The position numbers and the translations under genes are program-made. Source: Synergistaceae bacterium (GTDB taxonomy: Bacteria; Synergistota; Synergistia; Synergistales; Aminobacteriaceae). From it: DNA of 64,000 bases. How positions within the stretch are numbered: the first letter of the stretch is position 1; each line of letters opens with the position of its first letter. Below are positions 27,410-37,101 of the stretch, in pieces. Under the pieces are notes generated by a model. It searched no databases. It saw only the letters and a program-made list of their open reading frames with translations, and had not been told where the DNA came from. The stretch covers positions 1-64,000 of the forward strand of contig JAFSKV010000018.1 in assembly GCA_017448795.1 (NCBI GenBank). The letters run 5' to 3'.

Positions 27410-28645
27410 GTGAAGAAATTTACCGCCCTTGCATTATTTTTCGCGGCCGTTCTCTCACTCAATGCCGCCAATCTGGACAAGCAGATAAAGTCCCAGCAGT
27501 CCAAGCAAAGCGACATGAAGAAGAAAATCGAGCAGTATAACAAGATAGCCCGGCAGAAGTCAAAAGAGTCCCAGTCGCTGTTAAGCCAGCTCTCACGCCT
27601 GAGGAAGAGCGCGAACGACTCAGAGTCCCGTATGAATGACCTTGAGCGCGAAAACACGAGGCTTCAGGCATCAGTAAGCGAACTCAGCAGGAGCATCACG
27701 AGAGTGAACGAGTCTATGAGCCACATACTTGCAATGCTGAGGGGCAGGCTTGCGGAAATGTACAAGTTTACCCCTGACGAGAACAGCATAAGCGTTATAC
27801 TCAGCTCCGGCGGCCCTCATGAGGCAGTCAACACAGCGTATATGCTGAATATTTTTGCCAGGCAGGATATAGCTATGTTCCGCGAGCTTGACGCAAGAGA
27901 ACACGAGCTTAACGAGGCAAAAGCAAAACTTGAGGCCGACAAATCCAAGATAGCCGCGCAGACAGACGAGCTCAAAAGGAAGCGTGAGGAGTTCGACACA
28001 GCCGTGAAGAAGACTGATACACTCCTCAAGAACGTGCAGAGCGAGCAGAAGAAAGCAGAGGCCGCGGCGAAAGAGCTTGAGCGAGCGCAGAGGGCAGTGG
28101 GCAGCAAGATAACGAGCCTCATGAGCCAGAAGAAGAAAAAAGCCTCCTCAACCGTCAAAATTTCCCCGTCAAAACCAAGCTCAACGCAGGCAGCCGTACC
28201 CGGAGCAAAGGCGGCTGTCCCAGTTCAAGCAAGCTCTTCTGCCCCCAAAGGAGGAGTGAAGTCCCTCTCATGGCCGCTTAACGGAAGGGTAACGATGCAG
28301 TACGGCTCTCGTGTTCATCCGACATTCAAGACAAAGATATTCAACTCAGGAATCGACATCGCCGCATCATCAGGGACTCCAGTGAAAGCCGCAGGACCAG
28401 GTGAAGTTTTGTATCAGGGATGGCTTAGGGGACTCGGCCAAGTTGTTATTATCGACCACGGAGGAGACCTGACGACAGTTTACGCGCACCTGAGCAATAC
28501 TTCCGTGCGTGAGGGGGCTAACGTCAATTCCGGGACAGTGATAGGCCATGTCGGGAACACCGGGACGGACGCGGAATATGGGCTTCATTTCGAGGTCAGG
28601 AAGAACGGTTCAGCTGTCAACCCCATGAGCTATTTGCGGAGATGA
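27410..28645 (+). CDS. envC: EnvC-like protein with degenerate M23 domain
   Basis: A 411-residue exported paralogue of the preceding protein: signal peptide (KKFTALALFFAAVLSLNA), coiled coil (about 20-235), a Ser/Ala/Pro-rich linker, then an M23 domain. The zinc His of HxxxD is Asn312 (NSGID) and the first His of HxH is Gly391 (GLHFE), while Asp316, His360 and His393 remain. The protein should not be a working metallopeptidase and fits an EnvC-type amidase activator. GTG at 27410 is chosen because AAAGGAG is 8 bases upstream; ATG at 27404 is too close to it. Confidence 0.9.
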   Translation: MKKFTALALFFAAVLSLNAANLDKQIKSQQSKQSDMKKKIEQYNKIARQKSKESQSLLSQLSRLRKSANDSESRMNDLERENTRLQASVSELSRSITRVNESMSHILAMLRGRLAEMYKFTPDENSISVILSSGGPHEAVNTAYMLNIFARQDIAMFRELDAREHELNEAKAKLEADKSKIAAQTDELKRKREEFDTAVKKTDTLLKNVQSEQKKAEAAAKELERAQRAVGSKITSLMSQKKKKASSTVKISPSKPSSTQAAVPGAKAAVPVQASSSAPKGGVKSLSWPLNGRVTMQYGSRVHPTFKTKIFNSGIDIAASSGTPVKAAGPGEVLYQGWLRGLGQVVIIDHGGDLTTVYAHLSNTSVREGANVNSGTVIGHVGNTGTDAEYGLHFEVRKNGSAVNPMSYLRR

Positions 28646-28660
28646 TAAATGCTGTATAAT
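28632..28660 (+). promoter_or_regulatory. Candidate promoter for ctpA
   Basis: A perfect TATAAT at 28655-28660 follows a weak ATTTGC at 28632-28637 with a 17-base spacer. It overlaps the end of the preceding gene and would start transcripts near 28667, which favours the downstream ATG at 28703 as the ctpA start. Confidence 0.4.
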
Positions 28661-28702
28661 TCTAGCCATTCACAGAAGGCAGGTGCAAATTCAATACTCA
28701 AC

Positions 28703-29920
28703 ATGTCAAAGCACAAGAGACTATTTACCCTTGCGATAACATCACTGGTGCTTGCGGCATTTCTTTACGGCTACAAAGCACAGTCAGCAGACTATTCCGA
28801 AGACGACTTCAACAGAATATCCCCTTTCAACGTCCGCTCATTGTGGCTATTGCGTCAGGTTCGCTACATAATCGAGAGTTACCAGGTTGACGCGGACAAG
28901 AAGCCTGCCACTGAAGACGATCTGCTTCACGGCGCGGCCCGCGGAATGGTTGAGGCGTGGAAAGACCCCTATACCAGATTCGTATCACCCTCACAGCTCA
29001 AGGATGAGGAAATCGAGCTTGAAGGCAAGTACGGCGGGCTTGGGATGTACATAGGCGAGAGAGATGGGCAGATACTCGTCATAAGCCCCATGGAAGACTC
29101 CCCGGCAGAACGCGCCGGCCTCAAGCCTAAGGATCATATCGTCAAAGTTGATGACACTGTGGTGATAGGCTGGACATCAGACAGGGTAGTCCAGAAGCTC
29201 AGAGGTGAGCCTGACACGAAAGTTACTGTGTGGGTCAGGCGTGAAGGCGAGGATGAGCTTCTCAGCTTCGAGATAACGAGGGAGATAATCAAGCTCCACA
29301 GTGTGCGCTACGAGATGCTTTCTGACGATATAGGCTACCTGAGGCTGACGCAGTTCAAGCACAGCACAAGCGACGAGGCCAAGAATGCCGTACGCGACAT
29401 GATGAGGAAGGGAATGAGGGCGTTAATCCTCGACCTTCGCAACAACGGCGGCGGCCTTCTCGACGCAAGCGTGAAAGTCTCCAGCATGTTCATACGGGAC
29501 GGCCTCATCGTTGAGACAAAGGGGCGCTCCGAGCGCTCGAACGAGAAATATTACGCCAACAAGAGCTACTACCTGACGAACATGCCCGTGATAGTGATGA
29601 TAAACGGCGGGAGCGCGTCAGCATCAGAAATCGTTGCGGGCGCACTGAACGACAGAGGCCGGGCTAAACTCATCGGTGAAAAGAGTTTCGGAAAGGGCAG
29701 CGTACAAACATTGTTCCCATTGACGGACGGAAGCGGAGTGTACGTTACGATTGCGAGATACTACACCCCTTCAGGGAAAGTTATTGACCACGTGGGCTTG
29801 TCGCCTGATATTGAGGTGAAGGGCGAGCCTAACCGGGACAAGTCAAAGGATGCACAGCTACAGCGCGCGGTTGACGAAATCAAGAAGTCCATGCGGTCAG
29901 TCGCGGGCAGAAGATTTTAA
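28703..29920 (+). CDS. ctpA: S41 family carboxy-terminal processing protease
   Basis: Periplasmic serine/lysine protease of 405 residues. The N-terminal signal-anchor (LFTLAITSLVLAAFLYGY) is followed by a PDZ domain (about 95-180, GGLGMYIGERDGQILV...) and the S41 catalytic core with LRNNGGGLLD, the serine motif GGSASASE and the lysine motif GEKSFGKGSVQ. CtpA/Prc enzymes trim or degrade periplasmic proteins, including cell-wall hydrolases, which fits its place after ftsEX and the EnvC-like genes. ATG 28703 is chosen from the promoter position; ATG 28649 with GGAG is an alternative that adds 18 residues. Confidence 0.93.
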   Translation: MSKHKRLFTLAITSLVLAAFLYGYKAQSADYSEDDFNRISPFNVRSLWLLRQVRYIIESYQVDADKKPATEDDLLHGAARGMVEAWKDPYTRFVSPSQLKDEEIELEGKYGGLGMYIGERDGQILVISPMEDSPAERAGLKPKDHIVKVDDTVVIGWTSDRVVQKLRGEPDTKVTVWVRREGEDELLSFEITREIIKLHSVRYEMLSDDIGYLRLTQFKHSTSDEAKNAVRDMMRKGMRALILDLRNNGGGLLDASVKVSSMFIRDGLIVETKGRSERSNEKYYANKSYYLTNMPVIVMINGGSASASEIVAGALNDRGRAKLIGEKSFGKGSVQTLFPLTDGSGVYVTIARYYTPSGKVIDHVGLSPDIEVKGEPNRDKSKDAQLQRAVDEIKKSMRSVAGRRF

Positions 29921-29935
29921 GGAGGAATAAATACT

Positions 29936-31228
29936 TTGAGCGCAAACAGGAATGTAGACCTTCTCGTCGGAGCTCAGTGGGGCGATGAGGGCAAAGGCAA
30001 AGTTGTTGACATGCTTGGGTCTGACGTTGACGTTTTCGTGAGATTCCAGGGCGGGGCGAACGCGGGTCATACCGTTATTGTTGACGGTCAGAAGATAGTG
30101 TTTCACCTTCTTCCTTCGGGGATGCTTTATCCGGGCAAGCTCTGCGTGCTGGGGAACGGACTCGTCATTGACCCGGAGCAGTTCTTGGCAGAGACGGGGG
30201 ACTTGTTCGCAAAGGGTCAGGACAAGGCAAGGCTGGCTGTGAGTCCTCATGCTCATGTTGTCATGCCGTACCACAAGATGCTCGACAAGCTACAAGAAGA
30301 AGCCCGCGGGAAAGGTCGCAAGATCGGCACGACGGGACGCGGAATAGGCCCGTGCTATGTGGACAAGTATTCGCGTTCAGGGCTCAGGGTTGAGGATCTG
30401 GTTGACGCTGACGTTCTGAGGGACAGGCTGACGTACATTCTTGACGAGAAGAACCAGATTTTCACCAAGCTCTACGGACAGAAGCCCCTTGCGTTCGATG
30501 AAGTCTACGAGCCTGCGCGGAAATGGGGCGAGGCTATTGCACCTTATGTTGACGACACAAGGGCACTGCTAAGGCGGGCGGCTGATGAGGGAAGGCACAT
30601 TCTACTTGAGGGAGCTCAGGCGGCACTGCTCGACATAGATCACGGGACGTATCCCTACGTAACCAGCTCGTCAACGTCATCATCCGGCGCGTTCTCAGGG
30701 ACAGGGCTCGCCCCCAATGACCTGACCCGCGTTATCGCTGTCGTGAAGGCCTACACAACCCGCGTGGGTGAAGGCCCGTTCCCAACGGAAGATTTCACCG
30801 AGATGGGCGAGAAACTGAGGGCAAACGGCGGAGAGTTCGGCGCGACAACAGGAAGGCCGAGGCGCTGCGGATGGCTTGACATTCCCGGCCTTCGTTACTC
30901 GATGGAACTCAACGGCGCGAACGTGATAGCCCTCACGAAACTTGACGTGCTTACTGGGATGGGCGGCATCAAAGTCTGCACTGCCTACGAGAAGGAAGGC
31001 TCAAGGCTCACTTCATGGCCGACGGATACACGCACGCTAAGCGAGATTCAGCCAGTGTACGAGACGTTGCCCGGCTGGGACGACGACATCACCGGGTGTA
31101 AGACGTTCGAGGAACTTCCGGCAAACGCCCAGTCCTACGTGAAATACATTGAGGATGCCCTGAATGTCCCTGTAGGACTAATCGGAGTCGGCGCGGACAG
31201 AAACCAGACCATCAACCGGGGAATGTAG
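29936..31228 (+). CDS. purA: Adenylosuccinate synthetase
   Basis: GTP-dependent joining of IMP and aspartate, the first committed step to AMP. The P-loop-like VGAQWGDEGKGK, GGANAGHTV, and the GEGPFPTE and TTGRPRRCGW blocks are all present. It has 430 residues, normal length. The start is TTG at 29936 with GGAGG 10 bases upstream, 15 bases after the ctpA stop. Confidence 0.96.
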   Translation: MSANRNVDLLVGAQWGDEGKGKVVDMLGSDVDVFVRFQGGANAGHTVIVDGQKIVFHLLPSGMLYPGKLCVLGNGLVIDPEQFLAETGDLFAKGQDKARLAVSPHAHVVMPYHKMLDKLQEEARGKGRKIGTTGRGIGPCYVDKYSRSGLRVEDLVDADVLRDRLTYILDEKNQIFTKLYGQKPLAFDEVYEPARKWGEAIAPYVDDTRALLRRAADEGRHILLEGAQAALLDIDHGTYPYVTSSSTSSSGAFSGTGLAPNDLTRVIAVVKAYTTRVGEGPFPTEDFTEMGEKLRANGGEFGATTGRPRRCGWLDIPGLRYSMELNGANVIALTKLDVLTGMGGIKVCTAYEKEGSRLTSWPTDTRTLSEIQPVYETLPGWDDDITGCKTFEELPANAQSYVKYIEDALNVPVGLIGVGADRNQTINRGM

Positions 31229-31234
31229 CATCCT

Positions 31235-31714
31235 GTGTACGTGCCTGAGATAGACTTCCTGACGTTTGAGGATCTGCCCGGCATTCTGAGAATAAACGCG
31301 GCCTCTTCGTGTTCATGGCCGGAAGAAGTCATACGCTCGGATCTGAAGCAGGACTCTGACAGCGAGACGACATATATCGGGGCTTTCGCGACAACGGCGG
31401 AGGCTCCTCTTTTGGGCTATGCAGTGCTGGGCCGGGAAAAAAGATCCGGGCTGCTGATGGCACTTGTTGTTGATGAGGTATACCGCAGGAAAGGCATAGG
31501 CAGGCAGCTTCTTGCCGCAATAAGCGACTGTGCTGTGTACCTGAATTTCCGGCGGATAAAGCTCAAGGTCAGGAAGTCAAATTCCGGCGCAATAGCTCTG
31601 TACACACAGATGTCATTCGTTGGCGAGACAGTCAGGCGCGGCTACTACTCCAACGGCGAGGACGCAATAATCATGAGCGCAAGCCTGCCCCTGAAGCTCA
31701 GTACGCGGCCATGA
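31235..31714 (+). CDS. rimI: GNAT acetyltransferase, RimI-like
   Basis: A 159-residue GNAT protein with the acetyl-CoA loop RRKGIGRQLL and the C-terminal KLKVRKSNSGAIALYTQMSFVGETVRRGYY, which is the RimI pattern (N-terminal alanine acetylation of ribosomal protein S18). tsaB and tsaD, frequent neighbours of rimI, are absent here, so the target is not certain. GTG at 31235 lies 6 bases after the purA stop; a second GTG two codons on is also possible. Overlaps the next gene by ATGA. Confidence 0.85.
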   Translation: MYVPEIDFLTFEDLPGILRINAASSCSWPEEVIRSDLKQDSDSETTYIGAFATTAEAPLLGYAVLGREKRSGLLMALVVDEVYRRKGIGRQLLAAISDCAVYLNFRRIKLKVRKSNSGAIALYTQMSFVGETVRRGYYSNGEDAIIMSASLPLKLSTRP

Positions 31715-31953
31715 GGGTATATATTCCGTTTGATGACGGGTCAAGCGTTTCATTTGACGGCGAGGGGTTCACTATACACAAGAAGCCCAAAGGAATTGCT
31801 GACACAGACAAGCCCGGAAATGATAAACCCTGCAAGGCCGAAGTAGCCTGGAAGACACGCTGGAGTGAGATTGTCCGGGCACTGGAGACGGCTTATAAGC
31901 GTCAGGAGAAAGCCAAGCGCGAACAGTCCGCAAAGAAGATTTACCGGCCATGA
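31711..31953 (+). CDS. Small hypothetical protein
   Basis: An 80-residue protein with a beta-hairpin-like start (MRVYIPFDDGSSVSFDGEG) and a basic helical C-terminus (RALETAYKRQEKAKREQSAK). I do not recognise it. The ATGA overlap with rimI, clean frame and position at the end of the operon support a real gene. Confidence 0.6.
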   Translation: MRVYIPFDDGSSVSFDGEGFTIHKKPKGIADTDKPGNDKPCKAEVAWKTRWSEIVRALETAYKRQEKAKREQSAKKIYRP

Positions 31954-31979
31954 TATGAAGCAGTTCTGTTCTGTGCCGC

Positions 31980-32010
31980 AAAAAAACAGACCCGCAGATT
32001 TCTCCGCAGG
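31980..32010 (-). terminator. Rho-independent terminator after pssA
   Basis: On the minus strand CCTGCGGA pairs with TCTGCGGG (8 bp with two G-U pairs) closed by a GAAA tetraloop and followed by TCTGTTTTTTT. It lies 20 bases after the pssA stop. Confidence 0.8.
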
Positions 32011-32030
32011 CCTGCCCCAAGTCTCAATCA

Positions 32031-32792
32031 CTAATTCTTGTGGTCTAATGCCTCATCCCTCGCTTCAGGCTTCAGCAGCCACATTCCCCAGTCAAACCGC
32101 ACAAGCCCGCTCACTATATACAGCGCAAAAAGAAACATAGGCGCGCCCTTCTTCAGGAACACAAACGACAGCACCATCATCGAGAAAAGAGCAAGGCACT
32201 TCACACCGTCAGCAGTCTTCTTCGTCAGCTTCTTCATGTTAGCGTAGGGTATGCTCGAAATCATCAGGAAGCCCGTAAGTGCCATCACACACGCCATCGC
32301 CCAAGCAGGAAGATTTACCCCGGCAATCACGAACGACGACACGAACAATCCCCCGGCAGGACACGGCAGACCCTGGAAAGGCCCGGGAACATGCACGACG
32401 TTGAAGCGCGCCAGCCTCAGAGCGACGCACAGCGCGAAGAAACACGCAACCACAGCCCCGGCAATGTTCAGCCCCCTCATTGAGACCTGATAAAGCAGAA
32501 TTGACGGAGCAACACCAAAGCTCACCAAGTCCGCAAGACTGTCGAACTCCATCCCGAACTGTGAGCCGCCTCCGAGCATCCTGGCAACCTTCCCGTCAAA
32601 ACCGTCAAAGATCACCGCGAAGAATACAAGCCATGCCGCAGGAACATAACGCCCGTGCAGCACCAGTACCAGCGAGAAAAGCCCGCACAATAAATTTCCG
32701 CTCGTTACCATGTTGGGCAGTATGTGCTTTATCTCCATAGGCTTCTTTCCTTTCCGCCCCATTATCCTCCGTATACGCAGAAAATTCCTCAT
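32031..32792 (-). CDS. pssA: CDP-diacylglycerol--serine O-phosphatidyltransferase
   Basis: Makes phosphatidylserine from CDP-diacylglycerol and serine in the inner membrane. The CDP-alcohol phosphatidyltransferase motif is perfect: DGKVAR, eight residues, Gly, three residues, Asp, three residues, Asp (ending GMEFDSLAD). It has about 253 residues and six or more hydrophobic segments. The ATG at 32792 overlaps the psd stop (TGATG); ATGs 11 and 19 codons further in are possible alternatives. The product is used by Psd, encoded just upstream. Confidence 0.93.
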   Translation of the reverse strand: MRNFLRIRRIMGRKGKKPMEIKHILPNMVTSGNLLCGLFSLVLVLHGRYVPAAWLVFFAVIFDGFDGKVARMLGGGSQFGMEFDSLADLVSFGVAPSILLYQVSMRGLNIAGAVVACFFALCVALRLARFNVVHVPGPFQGLPCPAGGLFVSSFVIAGVNLPAWAMACVMALTGFLMISSIPYANMKKLTKKTADGVKCLALFSMMVLSFVFLKKGAPMFLFALYIVSGLVRFDWGMWLLKPEARDEALDHKN

Positions 32793-33409
32793 CAATGTAT
32801 CACTCCTATCTCTGTTATTCCTGCCTTGACAATGTCGCCCAGCTTCACGCTCACTGCTGACTCACGCGGCATGTAAAGGTCTACCCTTGAGCCAAGTTTT
32901 ATCATACCGTAACGCTGCCCGGCTTCCAGAACATCGCCCCTGCTGAGCCTGCAAACTATTCTTCTCGCCACAAGCCCGGCTATCTGCACCATCATCACAC
33001 GCCCCCATTGCGTCGACAATCCCACATAGCTGCGTTCGTTTATCTCGGAGGCTTTAGGGGCAAAAGCGGCTATCTTTTTTCCGGGAACATAGCTCAGATA
33101 GTCCACGCGCCCGGTGCATGGTGTCCTGTTTACGTGGACGCTGAACAGGTTCATGAATATGCCGACTTTCACGGAAGCCCCGGTGAACTCGTGGGAGCAT
33201 TCGGAAATCTCGACAATTTTTCCGTCAGCAGGCGCGTAAAATTTCCCGTCCTCATATGCCGCCGTCCTCTCAGGATCACGGAAGAACCACAGCACTATTC
33301 CCAGCAGAACGAGCATAACAGCGCAGGGTATCCACGAAAGAAACGCGAACGCCCCCGCGCAAAGTGCCAGGAATGTTATCGCCGGCAGGCCGTCCCTAGC
33401 TATTCTCAT
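32792..33409 (-). CDS. psd: Phosphatidylserine decarboxylase (short form)
   Basis: Converts phosphatidylserine to phosphatidylethanolamine. At 205 residues it is the short bacterial form. It self-cleaves to create a pyruvoyl group at GSR in [13 protein letters not shown]. An N-terminal membrane hairpin ([26 protein letters not shown]) precedes [26 protein letters not shown] and [12 protein letters not shown], both family motifs. The ATG at 33409 overlaps the gyrA end by 14 bases; a longer version starting inside gyrA is less likely. Confidence 0.92.
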   Translation of the reverse strand: MRIARDGLPAITFLALCAGAFAFLSWIPCAVMLVLLGIVLWFFRDPERTAAYEDGKFYAPADGKIVEISECSHEFTGASVKVGIFMNLFSVHVNRTPCTGRVDYLSYVPGKKIAAFAPKASEINERSYVGLSTQWGRVMMVQIAGLVARRIVCRLSRGDVLEAGQRYGMIKLGSRVDLYMPRESAVSVKLGDIVKAGITEIGVIH

Positions 33410-35948
33410 CTTCCGCAACGCCCTCTGTTTCCACGTCATCAAACGGGATTGCCGCTGTCATGTCATCATCATCTTCAGAGCGTATGACACTGCAGTCTGC
33501 CAGCGTGTCCCCCTCGTCGAACCTGAGAATGATATTCCCGACTGAATGACGCTTCATGATTGTGATTCCGTCAACAGGTATACGAATCATCCTGCCCTTT
33601 GATGAAATCGCGATAACCTCATCAGCATTCTTCACAGAGATACTCGCGGAAAGCCTGCCCGTTTTCTCCGTAAGCTCCATGAGGCATACCCCGCCCGTTC
33701 CCCTGTGATGGGGCATGAATGACGAGAAGTCTACGCGCTTGCCTATACCCTGCTCGCTTATGGCGAGGATTGTGCGGCTGTCGTCAACAACATCACAGCT
33801 CAATACGCGGTCATTTCCCTTGAGGCGTATTCCCATTGAGCCGCGTGCTGTCCTTCGCATCGGGCGGAACTCGTTTTCCGGGACTCTAAGAGCAAGGCCG
33901 TTCCTTGTTACCATGAGCAGATCATTCTTGCCTGTCGTTATACAGACCTGCGCTATCTCGTCCCCTGCGTCAAGTTTCATTACCATCTTGGCGCGGTTGG
34001 TGTACTTCAGCTCCTCGAAAGACATTCTTTTTGCTATGCCCTTCCCAGTGATGAAGAAAGCGTACTTGAACGAGTTCATTCCTTCGCCTGCTATGTTCAC
34101 GATTCTTTCGTTGTCTTTCGCGCTCAGGGGCAGGTAACGGGAGGCCGGCTTTCCCTTCCCGGATTTCGTCTCAGGGACCTCGTAGCCCTTGAGGGTCATA
34201 ATACGGCCTGTGTTGGTGAAGAAATATATATCCCTGTGTGTGTTGGTTACGCAGATAAGCTCTATGCTGTCGTCCTCGTGGATGTTCGCGCCGCGCCTGC
34301 CCTTGCCTCCTCTTGCCTGAAGCCTGTAGTAGTCGATAGGCTGGCGTTTGATCAGGCCGTCCTTTGAGAGGGTTATCACTATGTTTTCTTCCGGGATTAA
34401 ATCCTCGTCAAGAACTTCCTGCGTTTCCTCAACGATTGCCGTTCTTCTGTCATCGCCGAATCTTTCAGCAAGGTCAACAAGCTCCGCCCTGATTACGCCG
34501 TCAAGTGCCTTCCTGTCAGCAAGAATCTCATTGTAGCCGGAAATGTCAGCAAGCAGCCTGTTCTGTTCATCGTCGAGTTTTTCGCGTTCAAGCCCTGTGA
34601 GTCTTTGAAGCCTCATTTCAAGGATGGCCTGTGCCTGAGCCTCTGAGAATCCCAGTACGGATTGAAGGCTTGCTTTTGCCTCTGATGCGCTGTTAGTTGA
34701 ACGGATTGTGCGTATTACCTGCTCGATGTGAGCTAGGGCTTTCTTGAGGCCTTCTATGATGTGTTCGCGGGCCTGGGCGTTCTTGAGGCGGTATTCTGTC
34801 CTGCGTCTGACAACCTCGCGCCTGTAGTTGAGGAAGATGGAAAGCAGCTGTTTGATGCCGAGAATTTCGGGGTGTTTGTTGACGAGCGCAAGATTTATCA
34901 CGCCGAATGTAGTCTGAAGCGACGTGTGCCGGTAAAGCTGCCTCATGATGAGATCCGGGTCAGCGTCGCGAGAAAGCTCGATAACGATTCTCAGGCCGTC
35001 CCTGTCAGACTCGTCGCGCATCTCTGAGACTCCTTCAATTTCTTTTTCCTGCACAGCCTCAACCATAGCTTCAAGCATGATTGTTTTGTTGACGCTGTAG
35101 GGAATCTCTGTGATAACGATGCTCTGTCTTCCGCGTTTTGACTCCTCGACGTGCATTTTGCCTCTCACTGTGATTTTGCCGCGCCCTGTCGTGTAGGCCT
35201 CAATGATCCCGGAGCGTCCTAGAATCTCGCCGCCGGTCGGGAAATCCGGGCCGGGCATGAGCCGGAGTATGTCGGTTAAGTTTGCGTCTTCCGGTTCGAT
35301 CCCGTTGTCTATGAGCCAGCAGAATACATTTGCGACTTCCCGCAGGTTATGGGGGGGCATGTTGGTTGCCATTCCTACAGCTATACCTGTTGAGCCGTTG
35401 ACGAGGAGATTCGGGAAGATGGAAGGCAATGTGAGGGGTTCCTTGAGGGACTCGTCGAAATTCTGCCCCCATTCTACGGTGTCTTCGTCGAGGTTCGCGA
35501 GCATGAGTTCGCCGGGCCTGCTGAGTCTTGCTTCTGTGTAGCGCATGGCCGCGGGGCTGTCTCCGTCGATTGAGCCGAAATTTCCCTGACCGTCAACGAG
35601 GGTGTAACGCAGGTTCCAGTTCTGCGCAAGCCTCACCATTGTGTCATAGATGGCTGAGTCTCCGTGAGGGTGATACTTTCCCATTGTCTCGCCGACGATT
35701 CTTGCGGACTTCTTGTAGGCTGTGCTGTGCTTGAGGCCTAATTCTGACATGGCATAGAGGACTCTCCGCTGTACCGGCTTGAGTCCGTCTCTTGCGTCAG
35801 GGAGGGCTCTTCCTACTATGACGCTCATAGCATAGTTGAGATAGCTTGTCTTTATCTCGCCGACCAAGGGAAGGGGAAGTATCCTTCCGTCGTCCTGAGC
35901 ATGGGAGTCTTCATTCTGGATGCCGGGATTTATGATTTCGTCAGGCAT
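33396..35948 (-). CDS. gyrA: DNA gyrase subunit A
   Basis: Breakage-reunion subunit of the topoisomerase that introduces negative supercoils. The active-site tyrosine is Tyr137 in [11 protein letters not shown]. The quinolone-resistance region reads [11 protein letters not shown], with Ser98 and Asp102 at the positions of E. coli Ser83 and Asp87, so it is of the susceptible type. The C-terminal beta-pinwheel contains a GyrA-box-like [10 protein letters not shown], which separates it from ParC. It has 850 residues and an acidic C-terminal tail. AGGAGG lies about 13 bases upstream of the ATG. gyrB is not in the window. Confidence 0.96.
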   Translation of the reverse strand: MPDEIINPGIQNEDSHAQDDGRILPLPLVGEIKTSYLNYAMSVIVGRALPDARDGLKPVQRRVLYAMSELGLKHSTAYKKSARIVGETMGKYHPHGDSAIYDTMVRLAQNWNLRYTLVDGQGNFGSIDGDSPAAMRYTEARLSRPGELMLANLDEDTVEWGQNFDESLKEPLTLPSIFPNLLVNGSTGIAVGMATNMPPHNLREVANVFCWLIDNGIEPEDANLTDILRLMPGPDFPTGGEILGRSGIIEAYTTGRGKITVRGKMHVEESKRGRQSIVITEIPYSVNKTIMLEAMVEAVQEKEIEGVSEMRDESDRDGLRIVIELSRDADPDLIMRQLYRHTSLQTTFGVINLALVNKHPEILGIKQLLSIFLNYRREVVRRRTEYRLKNAQAREHIIEGLKKALAHIEQVIRTIRSTNSASEAKASLQSVLGFSEAQAQAILEMRLQRLTGLEREKLDDEQNRLLADISGYNEILADRKALDGVIRAELVDLAERFGDDRRTAIVEETQEVLDEDLIPEENIVITLSKDGLIKRQPIDYYRLQARGGKGRRGANIHEDDSIELICVTNTHRDIYFFTNTGRIMTLKGYEVPETKSGKGKPASRYLPLSAKDNERIVNIAGEGMNSFKYAFFITGKGIAKRMSFEELKYTNRAKMVMKLDAGDEIAQVCITTGKNDLLMVTRNGLALRVPENEFRPMRRTARGSMGIRLKGNDRVLSCDVVDDSRTILAISEQGIGKRVDFSSFMPHHRGTGGVCLMELTEKTGRLSASISVKNADEVIAISSKGRMIRIPVDGITIMKRHSVGNIILRFDEGDTLADCSVIRSEDDDDMTAAIPFDDVETEGVAEDENS

Positions 35949-36007
35949 AAAAGTTTTGTAGCCTCCTGTCTAAATTGTGTTGTGAAAACGAATAATTCTA
36001 GCATAGT

Positions 36008-36035
36008 TTGAGGGGTTAAGGCAGTATGCTATAAT
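36008..36035 (+). promoter_or_regulatory. Promoter for the GT8 gene
   Basis: TTGAGG at 36008-36013 and TATAAT at 36030-36035, spacer 16, with TG one base before the -10 (extended -10). A TATGCTAGAAT on the opposite strand just next to it (-10 at 35995-36000) may serve gyrA. Confidence 0.65.
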
Positions 36036-36071
36036 CCGTACAGAAATCCCCCAAGAAAGAAGCAGTTGACA

Positions 36072-37101
36072 GTGTCAGAAAATTCCGCTAAAAGCACCCA
36101 TCGCCAACCCATGCCCGAATCCCGATGACACAATTCACGTAGCCCTCGCAGTATATTACCCTTCCGGGACGTACTCACAGCACGCCGGGGTCGTAATGAC
36201 TTCGATCTTCGAGAACACACACAGCCCCGTAACCGTCCACATTCTTCATGATGACACGCTCACACAGGACAACAAGCAGAAATTCATTCGGACAGAGGAG
36301 AAGTATTCGCAGTGGCTGGAGCTTCATGATGTTACGGAGTATTTCTCGCAAGTCCCGGATGATGTGAAACGCTCGACAAAACAATTCACGGTAGGGACAC
36401 TGTTCAGGCTTCTTATCACGCGCATAATAAAACTCGACAAGGTCATATATCTTGATACAGACCTCGTTGTGAACGCCGACATAACGGAGCTGTGGAACAT
36501 AGACACAGGACATAATTACATAGCGGGCTACCACGACAAGATGATGTACGAGAGTCTTCAAGAACGAGTCATCGCCAAACTCAACGGAGGAGACAGCAGG
36601 AACGAAATTAATGCAGGGGTAATGCTCATGAACCTTGCCATGATTCGCGCCAAGGGTGATATGTTCGGTGATGCTGTGGAGTGGTTTTCACGCAGGCATC
36701 ACCTAGCGAATGTTGCGGATCAGAGCTTCATCTGCGTTTACTTCGGCGGCTTCGTGAAGATGATAGACGAGAAATTCAATCTCAGGAATCCTCCGGCCTC
36801 AATGGACATTGACAGCTGCATTGTGCATACGTGCGGCATGGCTTCAAAGGCGTGGGAAATGTCAGGCCTTCCAGTGCAGAAATTGTACTGGCATTATTAC
36901 CTGAAAAGCGCATGGGGAGAAAACATCAGCCGTGATGAACTTGTTGACGCTATATCATCCTATGTGAAACAGCCCCAGCCTAAGCCGCCCCTAGTGAAGC
37001 GCGTCATATTGAGAATACTCCGTACAACGCCGGCAGTCATAGCGCGGATACTACTCAAGGATGCATATTACCGTCTCAAGTACCGCCTCACGCACCACTG
37101 A
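36072..37101 (+). CDS. GT8-family glycosyltransferase with apparent 5' frameshift
   Basis: Family 8 glycosyltransferase, as used for LPS outer core or surface glycans. The DxD metal site is in YLDTDLVVNAD and the C-terminal part ends near WGENI. The first in-frame ATG is at 36196, but codons from 36127 already read TIHVALAVYYPSG, then TYSQHAGVVMTSIFENT, which is the essential first beta-strand of the fold. That frame has no ATG, GTG or TTG after its last stop. A GTG at 36072 opens another frame that stops at 36126-36128, exactly where the real frame begins. A one-base shift near 36110-36127 would restore a complete protein of about 342 residues. Its 3' end overlaps folP by 14 bases. Confidence 0.8.

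Noticed and set aside
37088-37101. Assembly problem at the GT8-folP junction
   Set aside because: The 14-base overlap is convergent and both C-termini look natural; dense packing is normal in this window.
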